A model generated the notes under the pieces. It was not told where the DNA came from, ran no database searches, and saw only the letters and a program-made list of their open reading frames with translations. DNA of 22,224 nt from JAJZEO01 sp964477345. Lineage in GTDB: Bacteria; Chlamydiota; Chlamydiia; Chlamydiales; 2-12-FULL-49-11. Each line of letters begins with the position of its first letter. The first letter of the stretch is position 1. The position numbers were made by a program, and so were the translations under genes. Location of the stretch: contig CAYZDL010000019.1 of assembly GCA_964477345.1 (NCBI GenBank), forward strand, positions 1 through 22,224. Reading direction: 5' to 3'. This document shows positions 14,307 to 22,224 of the stretch, one piece after another.

Positions 14307-16440
14307 CTTTTTTCATCTCCGGATATTTGATTCTTAAATGGTGAGTGGCTTTGATCATTTCTACCAATTTCTCTTTAATGGTAAAGAGTTCATGAAAAGT
14401 CAAAGGACAGTCGTCAAATTGCCCATCGTTAATTTTTTCAGAGACAATTTTCTCTATCAATTTTCGAATCGACTCTTCTGAATTGTCATCTAGAGAGCGG
14501 GATGCGGCCTCCGAGGAGTCAGCAAGCATGATGATAGCGCTTTCTTTCGATTGTGGTTTAGGTCCAGGGTATCGAAAGGCGTTTTCGTCGATATCATCAG
14601 TATTGCCACCCATTTCTTCGAATTGTTTAACGTAAAAATATTTGATGAGAGTTGTGCCGTGGTGTTGTTGAATCACATCAATAAAAGGTTGAGGAAGTTT
14701 GTGTTGTCTTGCTAGGGCGACTCCATCTTGGATGTGAGATTTAATAATGTAAGCCGATTCAATAGGGGTAAGGAGCTGATGGATGTTAAAGGGTCTTCCG
14801 CCACTAAGCATTTGGTTTTCTGTATAATAGTGAGGAGTGTTGAGTTTTCCTACATCGTGATAGAGGGTAGTGATGCGGCAAAAAAGTCCGTTGGCTCCAA
14901 TCGAATTGGCTACATATTCTGCTATGTGGCCGATGGAGAGCGAGTGTTGATAAGTGCCGGGTGCTTCGATAGCCAATCGTTTCAGAAGGTCATTGGTCGG
15001 ATCCATATATTCCATCAAGGTCATGTCGGTCATGACATTGAAAACCGATTCGAGTATGGGCATTAAGCCGATCAAAAGTATCGCAAGGAACATAAAATTG
15101 ATGAGGGTCGCAGATAAGTCAATTAGGATCAGAGGGGTAAAAAGAGTGTTATTACTCAAGTTGAAGGCAACAACGACAAAGGCTGAGGTTAACCAAATTT
15201 TAGCGCAGACAACGAAAACTTCTTTCCGTTTCTTCATGTTTTTTGCGGTAACAACAGCGATGATTGAGGTGACTAAGTTGATGAATAAAAAGTGGCTATG
15301 TTCAAAAGCAAGGGTAATGCCCATCAAGATTGTCAGGGTGAATGTTGAGTAGAGAGAAATTTCTTCGTTGAGCAAGATGCAAAGCAAGATCGATGCGAAA
15401 GGGACAATGATCGGGTAGCGGAAAAAATCGGTCCATTGGGAGCTTGTATGAATAATCAATAGCTCTGCCAGCTTACCTAATATGAGAGCTAGGACGATGA
15501 TCGTTAAATAGAGAAAAAGCTGCCTTACCGATTCGATAAAAGTCGGTTGACGTAAATAAAAGTAAAATCCGCTGATTGCAACGATGAGAATGGCGTAGAC
15601 AAGAGATCCGATGATCGTGTGAATGTTCCATAAATTTCTTGAGTCTCTTAGAGCTGCTTTCATGGCGGTTAACATGGCAACATGGCGATGAGTTACCTTT
15701 TCACCTTGGTCGATGATGCGACTTCCCGCCTTAACTTGTGTGTATTTTTCAGGAATTTCCTTTTCTACCGCCTGTTTAAATACTCGGCTTGCATCGACAT
15801 CATGGTAGACTTTCCAACGAGATCCTTTAAAATAATCGATGATAAACTGGACTGGGTGTGAGGGGAAATGGTAACGTTGGACAATTTTATCTCGGATCTG
15901 GTTCCAAAAAGTTTCTGGAAGCGCATTGAGGCGCTCTCCATCGATATCTTTAGCAACGTAGTAATCTTCGGTATTTAAACCTAATTCTTCTCGTTTCTTT
16001 AAGGTTCTGGCATCGGTAATATTGGCGGCTTGGAGAGTTTCACAGGTGGCATCAAGTGCATTATACATCTCTTCAAAGGTTGCATTAACCTGTTTACGCC
16101 AGTTAGGGTGGTGAATTAGGTCATTTTCGAACTTATGACGGACTTGACGGATTTCCGTATCACTTAGGCGGTAGATTCGGCCAACATCTCGAAGAGCCTC
16201 TTGCCGAAGAACAATCGTGGCATCAGGGTCTGGAAATTCTAAATCGACTTGAGCAACAACATAGCCTTTCGCCATGCTATCGATTTCAAGAAAATCCATC
16301 CTCACATCTCGGAAATGGATAAAAGCGGCGATAATTAAAGTAAAACAAAGAGCAATCAAAAGGCGAATCCACAGCCTTTCTTCCTCTTTTACCTCTTTTG
16401 ATCGTCTATGCGATCGTTTCCCTTTATGAGCGATTGCCAT
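14272..16440 (-). CDS. pgpH: PgpH-type 7TM-HD cyclic-di-AMP phosphodiesterase
   Basis: This integral-membrane HD-domain enzyme hydrolyses c-di-AMP. It has 722 aa, typical of the YqfF/PgpH family. A short N-terminal helix (about 24-42) is followed by an extracytoplasmic region (about 50-270). Seven or so membrane helices lie at about 275-465, then the cytoplasmic HD domain. Metal ligands are visible: GTYQHS (His499), LYHDVGK (His528-Asp529), a further His in SHIQDG, QQHHGT (about 591-596) and Asp641 in MLADSSEAASRS. All are intact. Chlamydiae make c-di-AMP with a membrane cyclase, and the molecule is sensed by the host STING pathway, so this enzyme would set its level. The small orphan gene at 13977 overlaps its end. 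The start is divergent from dnaX. The ribosome-binding site is weak (GAGA). Confidence 0.93.
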   Translation of the reverse strand: MAIAHKGKRSHRRSKEVKEEERLWIRLLIALCFTLIIAAFIHFRDVRMDFLEIDSMAKGYVVAQVDLEFPDPDATIVLRQEALRDVGRIYRLSDTEIRQVRHKFENDLIHHPNWRKQVNATFEEMYNALDATCETLQAANITDARTLKKREELGLNTEDYYVAKDIDGERLNALPETFWNQIRDKIVQRYHFPSHPVQFIIDYFKGSRWKVYHDVDASRVFKQAVEKEIPEKYTQVKAGSRIIDQGEKVTHRHVAMLTAMKAALRDSRNLWNIHTIIGSLVYAILIVAISGFYFYLRQPTFIESVRQLFLYLTIIVLALILGKLAELLIIHTSSQWTDFFRYPIIVPFASILLCILLNEEISLYSTFTLTILMGITLAFEHSHFLFINLVTSIIAVVTAKNMKKRKEVFVVCAKIWLTSAFVVVAFNLSNNTLFTPLILIDLSATLINFMFLAILLIGLMPILESVFNVMTDMTLMEYMDPTNDLLKRLAIEAPGTYQHSLSIGHIAEYVANSIGANGLFCRITTLYHDVGKLNTPHYYTENQMLSGGRPFNIHQLLTPIESAYIIKSHIQDGVALARQHKLPQPFIDVIQQHHGTTLIKYFYVKQFEEMGGNTDDIDENAFRYPGPKPQSKESAIIMLADSSEAASRSLDDNSEESIRKLIEKIVSEKINDGQFDDCPLTFHELFTIKEKLVEMIKATHHLRIKYPEMKKDEQEKTEFQPG

Positions 16441-16462
16441 TTGCGAATGTCTCTTTTCCTTC

Positions 16463-16490
16463 TTGATACATGAACTAGAATTATTATAGA
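16463..16490 (+). promoter_or_regulatory. Candidate promoter of dnaX
   Basis: TTGATA (16463-16468) and TATAGA (16485-16490) are 16 bases apart. The -35 box matches five of six consensus positions and the -10 box four of six. Transcription would begin about 15 bases before the GTG start. The same 71-bp gap must hold the divergent pgpH promoter. Confidence 0.42.
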
Positions 16491-16511
16491 ATACGCAATT
16501 TGGGGGTATTT

Positions 16512-17927
16512 GTGCAAACGATCGATTACAAAGCCATTGCTAGAAGGTTCAGGCCTCAACGGTTTTCTGAGGTTACAGGCCAAGATGTTATCGTTAAAAC
16601 ATTGGTGAATGCCATTAAAATGAATCAGGTTTCTCATGCCTATCTTTTTTGTGGAATTCGGGGGACCGGAAAGACTACTCTTGCCAGGCTTTTTGCTAAG
16701 GCATTGAACTGCGAAGCTTTATCCGAAACATGTGAGCCCTGTAATCAATGCTCTTCTTGTAGAGAAATTGCCTCTGGTCAGTCGCTCGATGTGATAGAAA
16801 TCGATGGGGCTTCGAATCGAGGGATTGATGATATTCGTAACATCAATGAAACCCTTGGTTATAAGGCAGCCTCGGGACGATACAAAATTTTTATTATCGA
16901 CGAAGTACATATGTTGACCAAAGAGGCTTTTAATGCTCTACTAAAATCGTTAGAGGAACCGCCAGAAGGGGTGAAGTTCTTTTTTGCGACAACCGAGCCT
17001 CAAAAAGTATTGCCAACGATCGTTTCAAGGTGTCAACGATTTGATCTTCGAAGGATTGAGCTCGCTGAGATTATTAAAAAACTCCGTTCAATCGCCAAGG
17101 AATTGAATATTCAAGTCGATGACGATGCTTTTGCTCTGATTGCACGTCTTAGCGAAGGGTCTCTTCGAGATGCGGAATCTCTCTTTGATCAACTAATTTC
17201 TCTTGGATCGTTTCCCATTTCCTCACACTTGATTGAGGAGTCACTCGGGTTTGCGACCCGAAATGAATTTTTCGAATTTGATCAAGCCTATCAAGCCCAG
17301 GAAATGTCTTATGCATTTGATTTGGCAAAGAGGCTATTTACCTCAGGCAGGGATTTTTTCTTCTTTATTGAAAATCTTTTAGAACATTACCGAAATATTG
17401 CCCTTATTCAATTTGGTAAACTCTCTTTAAATGCAGAGCACTTTACTGATGAAGAAAAAGAAGGGTATAAAAAAGCCACACAAATATATGAAAATGAAAA
17501 ACTTATCTATATAATTGATTATTTAGCGGATCTTTTTTCAGCTAAAAACCGGCTCAATTTTAAAAAAATTCATCTTGAAATGACTCTTCTACATATCCTT
17601 CAATCAAAAAATCGGATATCGATCGATCAAATTGTAGCAAAGTTGGAGGGGTTAGAACTGTCTAAAGCGCAGGAAAAGCAAGAGACCTCATTCACTCCTG
17701 CTCGTGAAGTTGTCCCACCAGTTCCTTCTCGTGAAGTTCTCCATCCTGCTCCTTCCGACGAGGCCGCCCCACCTGTGGCAGCTGCCTATGAAGTTGCCCC
17801 CAACCCTTTTCAAAAAATTCCAGATAAAGCTCCTGAGATTTCGGGCCGTATTGGAGTCCAAGACAATGAGACAATCATGCGGTTTGCTCAGGTAGAACTT
17901 GGTGGAATTCTGAAAAAAAATTTGTAA
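16512..17927 (+). CDS. dnaX: DNA polymerase III subunit DnaX (gamma-like length)
   Basis: DnaX is the clamp-loader ATPase that opens and loads the sliding clamp. I start it at the GTG at 16512 because GGGGG lies five bases upstream; the TTG at 16500 would place the ribosome-binding site inside the gene. The protein has 471 aa. Walker A GIRGTGKT is at 48-55, a zinc module with Cys74, 77, 80 and 83 follows, then Walker B FIIDE (127-131), sensor 1 ATTEPQK and the SRC motif at 172-174. Domain III continues to about 375. A proline-rich tail with three to four degenerate nine-residue repeats (about 398-432) precedes a short end, MRFAQVELGGIL. The length resembles E. coli gamma (about 431) more than tau (643). 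ybaB follows 49 bp downstream, the common dnaX-ybaB order. Confidence 0.94.
   Translation: MQTIDYKAIARRFRPQRFSEVTGQDVIVKTLVNAIKMNQVSHAYLFCGIRGTGKTTLARLFAKALNCEALSETCEPCNQCSSCREIASGQSLDVIEIDGASNRGIDDIRNINETLGYKAASGRYKIFIIDEVHMLTKEAFNALLKSLEEPPEGVKFFFATTEPQKVLPTIVSRCQRFDLRRIELAEIIKKLRSIAKELNIQVDDDAFALIARLSEGSLRDAESLFDQLISLGSFPISSHLIEESLGFATRNEFFEFDQAYQAQEMSYAFDLAKRLFTSGRDFFFFIENLLEHYRNIALIQFGKLSLNAEHFTDEEKEGYKKATQIYENEKLIYIIDYLADLFSAKNRLNFKKIHLEMTLLHILQSKNRISIDQIVAKLEGLELSKAQEKQETSFTPAREVVPPVPSREVLHPAPSDEAAPPVAAAYEVAPNPFQKIPDKAPEISGRIGVQDNETIMRFAQVELGGILKKNL
17703..17807 (+). repeat. dnaX: Degenerate 27-30 bp tandem repeat in the DnaX tail
   Basis: Consecutive units encode REVVPPVPS, REVLHPAPS, DEAAPPVAAA and YEVAPNP. 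The first two are closely related at DNA level over 27 bases, and the next two diverge. The repeat encodes a flexible proline- and alanine-rich linker, and its copy number is likely to vary between strains. Confidence 0.75.
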
Positions 17928-17976
17928 CTTATTGAATCTAGATGCTACAATACCCCTCATTTAGGAGGACGAATCG

Positions 17977-18276
17977 ATGGGATCGGGTTATTCAAAAATG
18001 AAAAAACAACGCAAGCAGATGGAAGAGCAATTTGCCCGTATGCAAGAAGAGTTGGCAACTTCTGAGCACGAAGGGAGCGCTGGTGGAGGGCTTGTTAAAA
18101 TTGTTTTATCAGGTGACAAAAACCTCAAGTCAGTAAAAATTAATCCAGAGTGTGTTGATAAAGACGATGTTGAAGGTTTACAAGATTTGATAGTGGCCGC
18201 CTTTAATGACGCAGCCGCAAAGCTCGAAGCAAATTCTCCTATGAGTGGTGTCGATCCGCTAGATTTCATGCAATAA
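17977..18276 (+). CDS. ybaB: YbaB/EbfC nucleoid-associated protein
   Basis: This small DNA-binding protein forms dimers shaped like tweezers and coats or bridges DNA. It has 99 aa, the usual length. A charged N-terminal helix (MKKQRKQMEEQFARMQEEL, about 8-26) is followed by the conserved beta region with GGGLVKIVLSGDKNL, KSVKINPECV and a C-terminal helix LQDLIVAAFNDAAAK. The start has a strong ribosome-binding site (AGGAGG eight bases upstream). It lies 49 bp after dnaX in the order conserved across many bacteria and is probably cotranscribed with it. In chlamydiae EbfC-type proteins belong to the small set of nucleoid proteins besides the histone-like ones. Confidence 0.95.
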   Translation: MGSGYSKMKKQRKQMEEQFARMQEELATSEHEGSAGGGLVKIVLSGDKNLKSVKINPECVDKDDVEGLQDLIVAAFNDAAAKLEANSPMSGVDPLDFMQ

Positions 18277-18294
18277 ATTTTATAGGGGGTTGTG

Positions 18295-19113
18295 ATGAAT
18301 AGGATTGGATTTCTCTTGATCTTCTTTTGGGCTTCGGTTTATCAAGTTTTCGGTGTTAATTTTGATAACCCTCACAATAAGAGAAATGGGAGGAATATCA
18401 CCTGTTTTAATGTCTTTGGAGAGAGGTGCACCGGCACAAACTTTCTCGAATATCTGGTGAAACAAAATATCATTGGACTCGAGCCTACATCAGCTTATGG
18501 CCACAAGCATTTTCCCTCTTGGATCGATTTGAGCGATTTTTCTTACCCACTTGCCACAGATCAGCATGTCTTAGACAATTTGCATAATTCGGACAACTGT
18601 CTGGGGATTTTAATTGTTAGAGATATTTACGATTGGACCAGAAGTTTTTATCGAAAGCATCATCATGCTGACCCTGTCCTTACCGAAGTGGGTTTCTTGA
18701 ATTTTTTATCGAGCACTTGGGTAACGAACAATTACGAGCCAGCCCGCACGATCGATAGTTTTAACCTTTATACGAGAAAACCTTTTAAAAATGTGTTAGA
18801 GCTTAGAAAATTTAAGATTCTTAACCATTTGGCAATGGGTAGGCACATGAAAAATTTTCTGGTGGTTCGGTATGAAGATCTTCTTAAAGCGCCCGAGCAA
18901 TTCATCGATTACATTGCTGCGAAATATCAGTTAAGTCCCAAACTCGAATTTGAGAATATCACCAAGTATAAAGGGTATGAGAACAAAGCTTTTAAAAAGA
19001 GAAAGTATTTGAAGTTCAATAGAGAGCAGTTTGAGTATCTATATCAAAACGTAGACTGGGAACTTGAGGATATGATCGGATACAGTCAGAAAACACGCAA
19101 TGAAGTTGACTAG
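18295..19113 (+). CDS. Sulfotransferase-like protein with apparent signal peptide
   Basis: The ATG at 18295 has GGGGG about five bases upstream, and a GTG at 18292 is too close to that site. The 272-residue protein begins with a hydrophobic segment (about 5-19) ending in YQVFG before VNFDN. This looks like a Sec signal peptide or anchor. The mature part carries the two phosphate-binding elements of PAPS-dependent sulfotransferases. These are a 5'-loop at GERCTGTNF (42-50) and a 3'-site at VRDIYDWTRSF (108-118); VVRYEDLLKAPEQF (190-203) follows as in the family. Normally such enzymes use cytosolic PAPS, so an exported one would have to act where host PAPS is available or use another donor. It lies 18 bp after ybaB. 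The P-loop-like fold is well supported. The reaction is not proven. Confidence 0.7.
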   Translation: MNRIGFLLIFFWASVYQVFGVNFDNPHNKRNGRNITCFNVFGERCTGTNFLEYLVKQNIIGLEPTSAYGHKHFPSWIDLSDFSYPLATDQHVLDNLHNSDNCLGILIVRDIYDWTRSFYRKHHHADPVLTEVGFLNFLSSTWVTNNYEPARTIDSFNLYTRKPFKNVLELRKFKILNHLAMGRHMKNFLVVRYEDLLKAPEQFIDYIAAKYQLSPKLEFENITKYKGYENKAFKKRKYLKFNREQFEYLYQNVDWELEDMIGYSQKTRNEVD

Positions 19114-19128
19114 AGCTTTTTCAATCGA

Positions 19129-20874
19129 TCAAGTAGCAAAATGGGTTTTTGCAAACTGATGTAGAAACTCATTGAGTTGCTTTTCTAGATGATCAAGGGC
19201 TTTTTCAGTGTGGGCTTCATGAGGAGCTCTTGCTTGACCATAGATCTTCAATTTAGGCTCTGTACCTGATGGGCGAATGATTAGGCGCCATTGATTTTCT
19301 AGTTTAAACACCAGAACGTTCGATTTAGGAAGGGTCAACTGTTTGGTTTCCCCAGTTTTGCACCAAGTGCTTTTTTGTGTCTGATAATCTTCGATCACTT
19401 CAACTTTAACACCCTCAATTTCTTTAGGTGGATTGGCTCTAAGCTCGCCGATTTTTTTGAGCATCGACTCCATTCCTCCTTTCGATTCGATCGATAATTG
19501 GTCTTCTCGGAAAATTCCGTAGGCTTCATAGATCGTGTAGAGCTGATCGAAAAGGGTTTTCCCTTGTTTTTTTAGTTCAAGAGCAGTTTCAGCTGTGAGG
19601 AGCGCCGCTATGGTTGCATCCTTATCTCGAGCATAGGTGCCATGGAGATAACCGAGTGATTCTTCCATGCCAAAGATGAAGTCATAACCATCAGCTTGCT
19701 CTTCCCATTGATGGATTTTTTCTCCGATGTATTTGAATCCTGTTAATACTTCAAAGCAGGTCCCTTTATGCCTTTTGGTCATCTCAGCAATTAGAGGGGA
19801 GGAGACGATAGTAGTCACAGTTGCCCATTTCCCTCCAGGTCGGAGATGGAGGATAAGATTGTGAAGGAGAATTGCCCCCAGTTCGTTTCCGGTAAGTCTT
19901 TTGGGTTGTCCTCTGTGAAGTAAAGAGCAAGAAAGGCGATCAGAATCTGGGTCTGAGACGAGTAGAATATCGGCTTTTTGGGATTTAAGGTCACGCCATC
20001 CAAGCTTAAGTGCCTCATCTATTTCAGGATTTGGGTAAGGGGTAGTAGGGAACGTTCCATCGGGTGTCATCTGTTCTTTAACAACATGCAATGAGGTGAA
20101 ACCAGCACGATGGAGAGCCTCTGGAATCATTGTGATCCCTGCGCCATTAAGGGGAGAGTAGACAATTTTGAAGTGTTTTCCCTTTTCGCGATCCCTTTGA
20201 GGAGTTAGAGTTTGATCGAGTACCGCCTTGAGATACCCCTCTTCACAGTTTTTATTGATGATCGTGATGAAGTGAGAATCAAGGTCAGCAAGCTTTACTT
20301 GGTCGAGCGATTTGATTTTCTCAACCGATTCAATGATTTTAGTGTCGTGTGGAGAGACTACCTGACCTCCATCGCTCCAGTAAACCTTGTATCCATTGTA
20401 TTCCTTTGGATTGTGGGATGCGGTGATATTGATCCCGGCAATTGCTTGATAATGCCTGACAGCAAAAGAGCAGAAGGGAGTCGGTCGAAGTTCGGGGACT
20501 AGATAGACATGAATCTCATTTCCTGCGAGGACTTTAGCCGCCTCTTCAGCAAAATCTCTCGAGTGAATACGGCAATCGTGGCAAATAACAACTCCCTTGG
20601 TCTTCTGGTCTTTAGGGAAGCTTAGAATATAATTTGCAAGACCTTGAGTGACAGTCTGTATTGTGTATATGTTCATACGACCAGGGCCTGGTCCCATCTT
20701 TGCTCGGATCCCTCCAGTACCAAATTGTAACTCTGTAGTGAAGGCGTTATTGGCTTCGCTAGGATTTTCAGCGATCAATTTTTTTATCTCCTCACGAGTC
20801 TTTTGGTCATAAGGTTCCTTCAGCCAACATTTTATAACTTCATGAGCTTCTTTCGTTAACGTTTCCTTGGCCAT
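19129..20874 (-). CDS. Phosphoglucomutase/phosphomannomutase, long alpha-D-phosphohexomutase form
   Basis: This enzyme interconverts hexose 1- and 6-phosphates through a phosphoserine, feeding glycogen and envelope sugar synthesis. The ATG at 20874 is chosen because GGAGG lies five bases upstream; the GTG at 20880 overlaps that site. The protein has 581 aa, like the Bacillus PgcA subgroup rather than the 450-residue GlmM type. FGTGGIRAKMG is at about 51-61, and the phosphoserine loop NITASHNP carries Ser153. The metal loop DPDSDR is at 308-313, the sugar-selecting GFKYIGEK and MEESLGY at about 379-386 and 403-409, and the phosphate clamp RPSGTEPK at 534-541. All four active-site loops are complete. 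It is convergent with the sulfotransferase-like gene with 15 bp between them. Substrate preference cannot be settled from sequence. Confidence 0.93.
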   Translation of the reverse strand: MAKETLTKEAHEVIKCWLKEPYDQKTREEIKKLIAENPSEANNAFTTELQFGTGGIRAKMGPGPGRMNIYTIQTVTQGLANYILSFPKDQKTKGVVICHDCRIHSRDFAEEAAKVLAGNEIHVYLVPELRPTPFCSFAVRHYQAIAGINITASHNPKEYNGYKVYWSDGGQVVSPHDTKIIESVEKIKSLDQVKLADLDSHFITIINKNCEEGYLKAVLDQTLTPQRDREKGKHFKIVYSPLNGAGITMIPEALHRAGFTSLHVVKEQMTPDGTFPTTPYPNPEIDEALKLGWRDLKSQKADILLVSDPDSDRLSCSLLHRGQPKRLTGNELGAILLHNLILHLRPGGKWATVTTIVSSPLIAEMTKRHKGTCFEVLTGFKYIGEKIHQWEEQADGYDFIFGMEESLGYLHGTYARDKDATIAALLTAETALELKKQGKTLFDQLYTIYEAYGIFREDQLSIESKGGMESMLKKIGELRANPPKEIEGVKVEVIEDYQTQKSTWCKTGETKQLTLPKSNVLVFKLENQWRLIIRPSGTEPKLKIYGQARAPHEAHTEKALDHLEKQLNEFLHQFAKTHFAT

Positions 20875-20932
20875 GTTCACCTCCAGTTAAACTGAAGCAT
20901 CTTAGAAATGGATCAAGATATCAAGGATAAAA

Positions 20933-21352
20933 TTAGGAGGATGGTTCTTCTTCTTGGAGTTTTTTGCGGATAGCAGAGAGGGGAATCAGATCGGCATCAG
21001 GAGAATTAATGCCTTCACACTCAATGGCTGTCTCGTTCCAAGCCCGTTTTGAAGCGACATTTTTTCCCCAAAAAGGATAGGTGCGACATTGGGTGGGACG
21101 TCCATCGTAAACAGAACAACGAGAGTCTTTTAAAAAAATGCAATCGTAGGTAACGGAACGTTCTTTTAAAGAGATGCGACCGCCTACCTGCCGGCAGTAT
21201 TTTTTGATCAGCTCTTCCTTGGTAATCTTAAGGTGTTCTGTTAATCTTTGAATATCAGAATCGGTTAGCCAGACATAGCCAGGAGCCCCACCACAGCATT
21301 TACCGCATTCGGTGCATTTAAATTTGAGCCCATTTTCATACCAGACTTTCAT
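20933..21352 (-). CDS. YkgJ-family cysteine-cluster protein
   Basis: Members of this family carry a cysteine-rich cluster thought to bind zinc or an iron-sulfur centre; their function is unknown. I choose the ATG at 21352 because AGG lies seven bases upstream. The longer frame to 21418 would overlap the phosphoesterase gene by 62 bp without a ribosome-binding site. The resulting protein has 139 aa. Cysteines at 13, 16, 19 and 20 (CTECGKCCGG) and at 71, 79, 89 and 112, with the TQCRTYPFW segment, reproduce the family pattern. The TAG stop of the upstream phosphoesterase forms part of this gene's ribosome-binding site, which indicates translational coupling. The family is firm; the start is well supported. 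Confidence 0.88.
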   Translation of the reverse strand: MKVWYENGLKFKCTECGKCCGGAPGYVWLTDSDIQRLTEHLKITKEELIKKYCRQVGGRISLKERSVTYDCIFLKDSRCSVYDGRPTQCRTYPFWGKNVASKRAWNETAIECEGINSPDADLIPLSAIRKKLQEEEPSS

Positions 21353-21356
21353 TAAA

Positions 21357-22214
21357 TCACCTATGGATGGTTTTTTGTGCAGTACATCTAAGATCTTTTT
21401 TGCAGATTTTGATTTCAATCAGGTGGTCATCAAATTCGATCAAAGAGTGAGAGCTGACATTTTTTAAAGAAACTGATCCTGAATCGACAAGAAGGTGTGT
21501 CTCATTGGATTCGATACGGGGTGTGTGCCGGTGGCCGTGGAGATAAAGTTTTATTCGAGGATCGCTTTTTATTAACGCCTCAAGTCGATTCCCATTGATT
21601 AGGTGGGCTTTAGGAACTTTGAAGTTATCGTAGGGGAAGTGAGAGGCAAGAATGATCGAACTTTTTGGATCGATCTCTTTTAAAAGAGATTTGAGATGTT
21701 CTTCAATTTCAGAGGTGAAATGACCGTTTGCGTAGATGAATGTATTATACTTGGTTAGGTCTAACAATACAAGATTGACATTATGAGGAAGTTTGTAGCT
21801 GGCAACCCTATGATTCACCAAATTGAAAGAATAGTCTCCTACAAAATCGATCAGATTTTCAAGATGGGTGTAGAAGGTTTGTTTTTCAAACGTCTTTTTT
21901 GTATAAACGTCATGGTTACCCGGAAATAGATAGACCGAGAAACCTTCTCGCTTTAAGTGCTTAATTAACGAGGCTGCTTTTGAAAATTCTTTGTCGGTTG
22001 CCGTGCAGGTCAAATCCCCTGTGATGAGGATTGCCTCTACTTCTTCCTTTTTTAATCTTTCGACGATTTCAAAAATTTGAGTTTGATCAAATCGTCTCCT
22101 TCTTGCAAGGAGGTAGTTAAAATTGCCATAGAATCGCCCATCTAAAAACTGCATGGGGGACTTATGGGGATGAAAAAAATGGATGTCAGAAACGTGAGCG
22201 AGCTTGAATTTCAT
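21357..22214 (-). CDS. Calcineurin-like metallophosphoesterase
   Basis: This 285-residue two-metal phosphoesterase has all family motifs in order: VSDIH (Asp10, His12), GDLT (66-69), GNHD (99-102), a His in ASHFP (192) and GHRH (227-230). The set resembles class III cyclic-nucleotide phosphodiesterase-like or Icc-type enzymes. Possible substrates include phosphodiesters, nucleotides or lipid phosphates such as UDP-diacylglucosamine, but the sequence does not decide. There is no signal peptide or membrane segment, so it is likely cytoplasmic. The ATG at 22214 is only 10 bases from the window edge, with GGA a few bases upstream. The YkgJ-type gene follows with coupled translation. Confidence 0.9.
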   Translation of the reverse strand: MKFKLAHVSDIHFFHPHKSPMQFLDGRFYGNFNYLLARRRRFDQTQIFEIVERLKKEEVEAILITGDLTCTATDKEFSKAASLIKHLKREGFSVYLFPGNHDVYTKKTFEKQTFYTHLENLIDFVGDYSFNLVNHRVASYKLPHNVNLVLLDLTKYNTFIYANGHFTSEIEEHLKSLLKEIDPKSSIILASHFPYDNFKVPKAHLINGNRLEALIKSDPRIKLYLHGHRHTPRIESNETHLLVDSGSVSLKNVSSHSLIEFDDHLIEIKICKKDLRCTAQKTIHR

Positions 22215-22224
22215 GGTTCCAAAT

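Noticed and set aside
16389..16637. Minus-strand open frame across the pgpH-dnaX gap
   Set aside because: It overlaps the starts of two well-supported genes in other frames and encodes no recognisable protein.
17913..17920. Run of eight A near the end of dnaX as a tau/gamma-type slippage site
   Set aside because: It lies only a few codons before the stop, so slippage would change just the last residues; the E. coli site lies mid-gene.

Overview
The window reads as part of a chromosome of a Chlamydiota bacterium, most likely an environmental or amoeba-associated lineage (Parachlamydiales or Simkaniaceae type) rather than Chlamydia itself. This is inferred from gene content, because no rRNA or species marker is present. 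The supporting genes are a YycJ-type hydrolase close to ftsK, a ComEC without its nuclease domain, HPr kinase next to PTS enzyme I, dnaX followed by ybaB, and a PgpH-type c-di-AMP phosphodiesterase. Several eukaryote-like or host-directed proteins sit between these housekeeping genes. Base composition is moderately AT-rich, with very AT-rich stretches upstream of the accessory genes.

Layout. Positions 1-645 hold the 3' part of a yycJ metallo-beta-lactamase-fold hydrolase. Positions 728-2549 form an accessory insert: a 114-residue orphan, then a PI3/PI4-kinase-like gene on the minus strand that is split by an apparent -1 frameshift near 2013-2061. Positions 2691-6687, minus strand, carry comEC, tRNA-His(GTG) and ftsK in tight succession. 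An alpha/beta hydrolase (6681-7502, plus) starts head-to-head with comEC, and the two start regions overlap by 7 bp. A second accessory stretch (7492-9694) holds a leucine-rich-repeat protein with a clear promoter and a 396-residue protein whose C-terminal half carries the spacing pattern of a Josephin (ataxin-3-type) deubiquitinase catalytic site. A type II NADH dehydrogenase follows on the minus strand (9689-10984).

From 11065 the plus strand carries hprK and ptsI, with no ptsH between or beside them. The minus strand then holds pgpH and an overlapping small orphan gene (13977-16440). Next on the plus strand come dnaX, ybaB and a sulfotransferase-like protein with an apparent signal peptide (16512-19113). 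The end of the window (19129-22214) is on the minus strand: a 581-residue phosphoglucomutase/phosphomannomutase, a YkgJ-type cysteine-cluster protein and a calcineurin-like phosphoesterase. The last two look translationally coupled.

Functional themes are replication and chromosome segregation (DnaX, YbaB, FtsK), carbon regulation (HprK, PtsI, sugar-phosphate mutase), second-messenger turnover (PgpH), respiration (NDH-2), DNA uptake (ComEC) and likely host interaction (kinase-like, LRR, Josephin-like and signal-peptide sulfotransferase proteins). The most noteworthy candidate is the Josephin-like protein at 8504-9694. No CRISPR array, insertion sequence or rRNA was seen. The longest gene-free gaps are about 200 bp (8293-8503 and 13776-13976).
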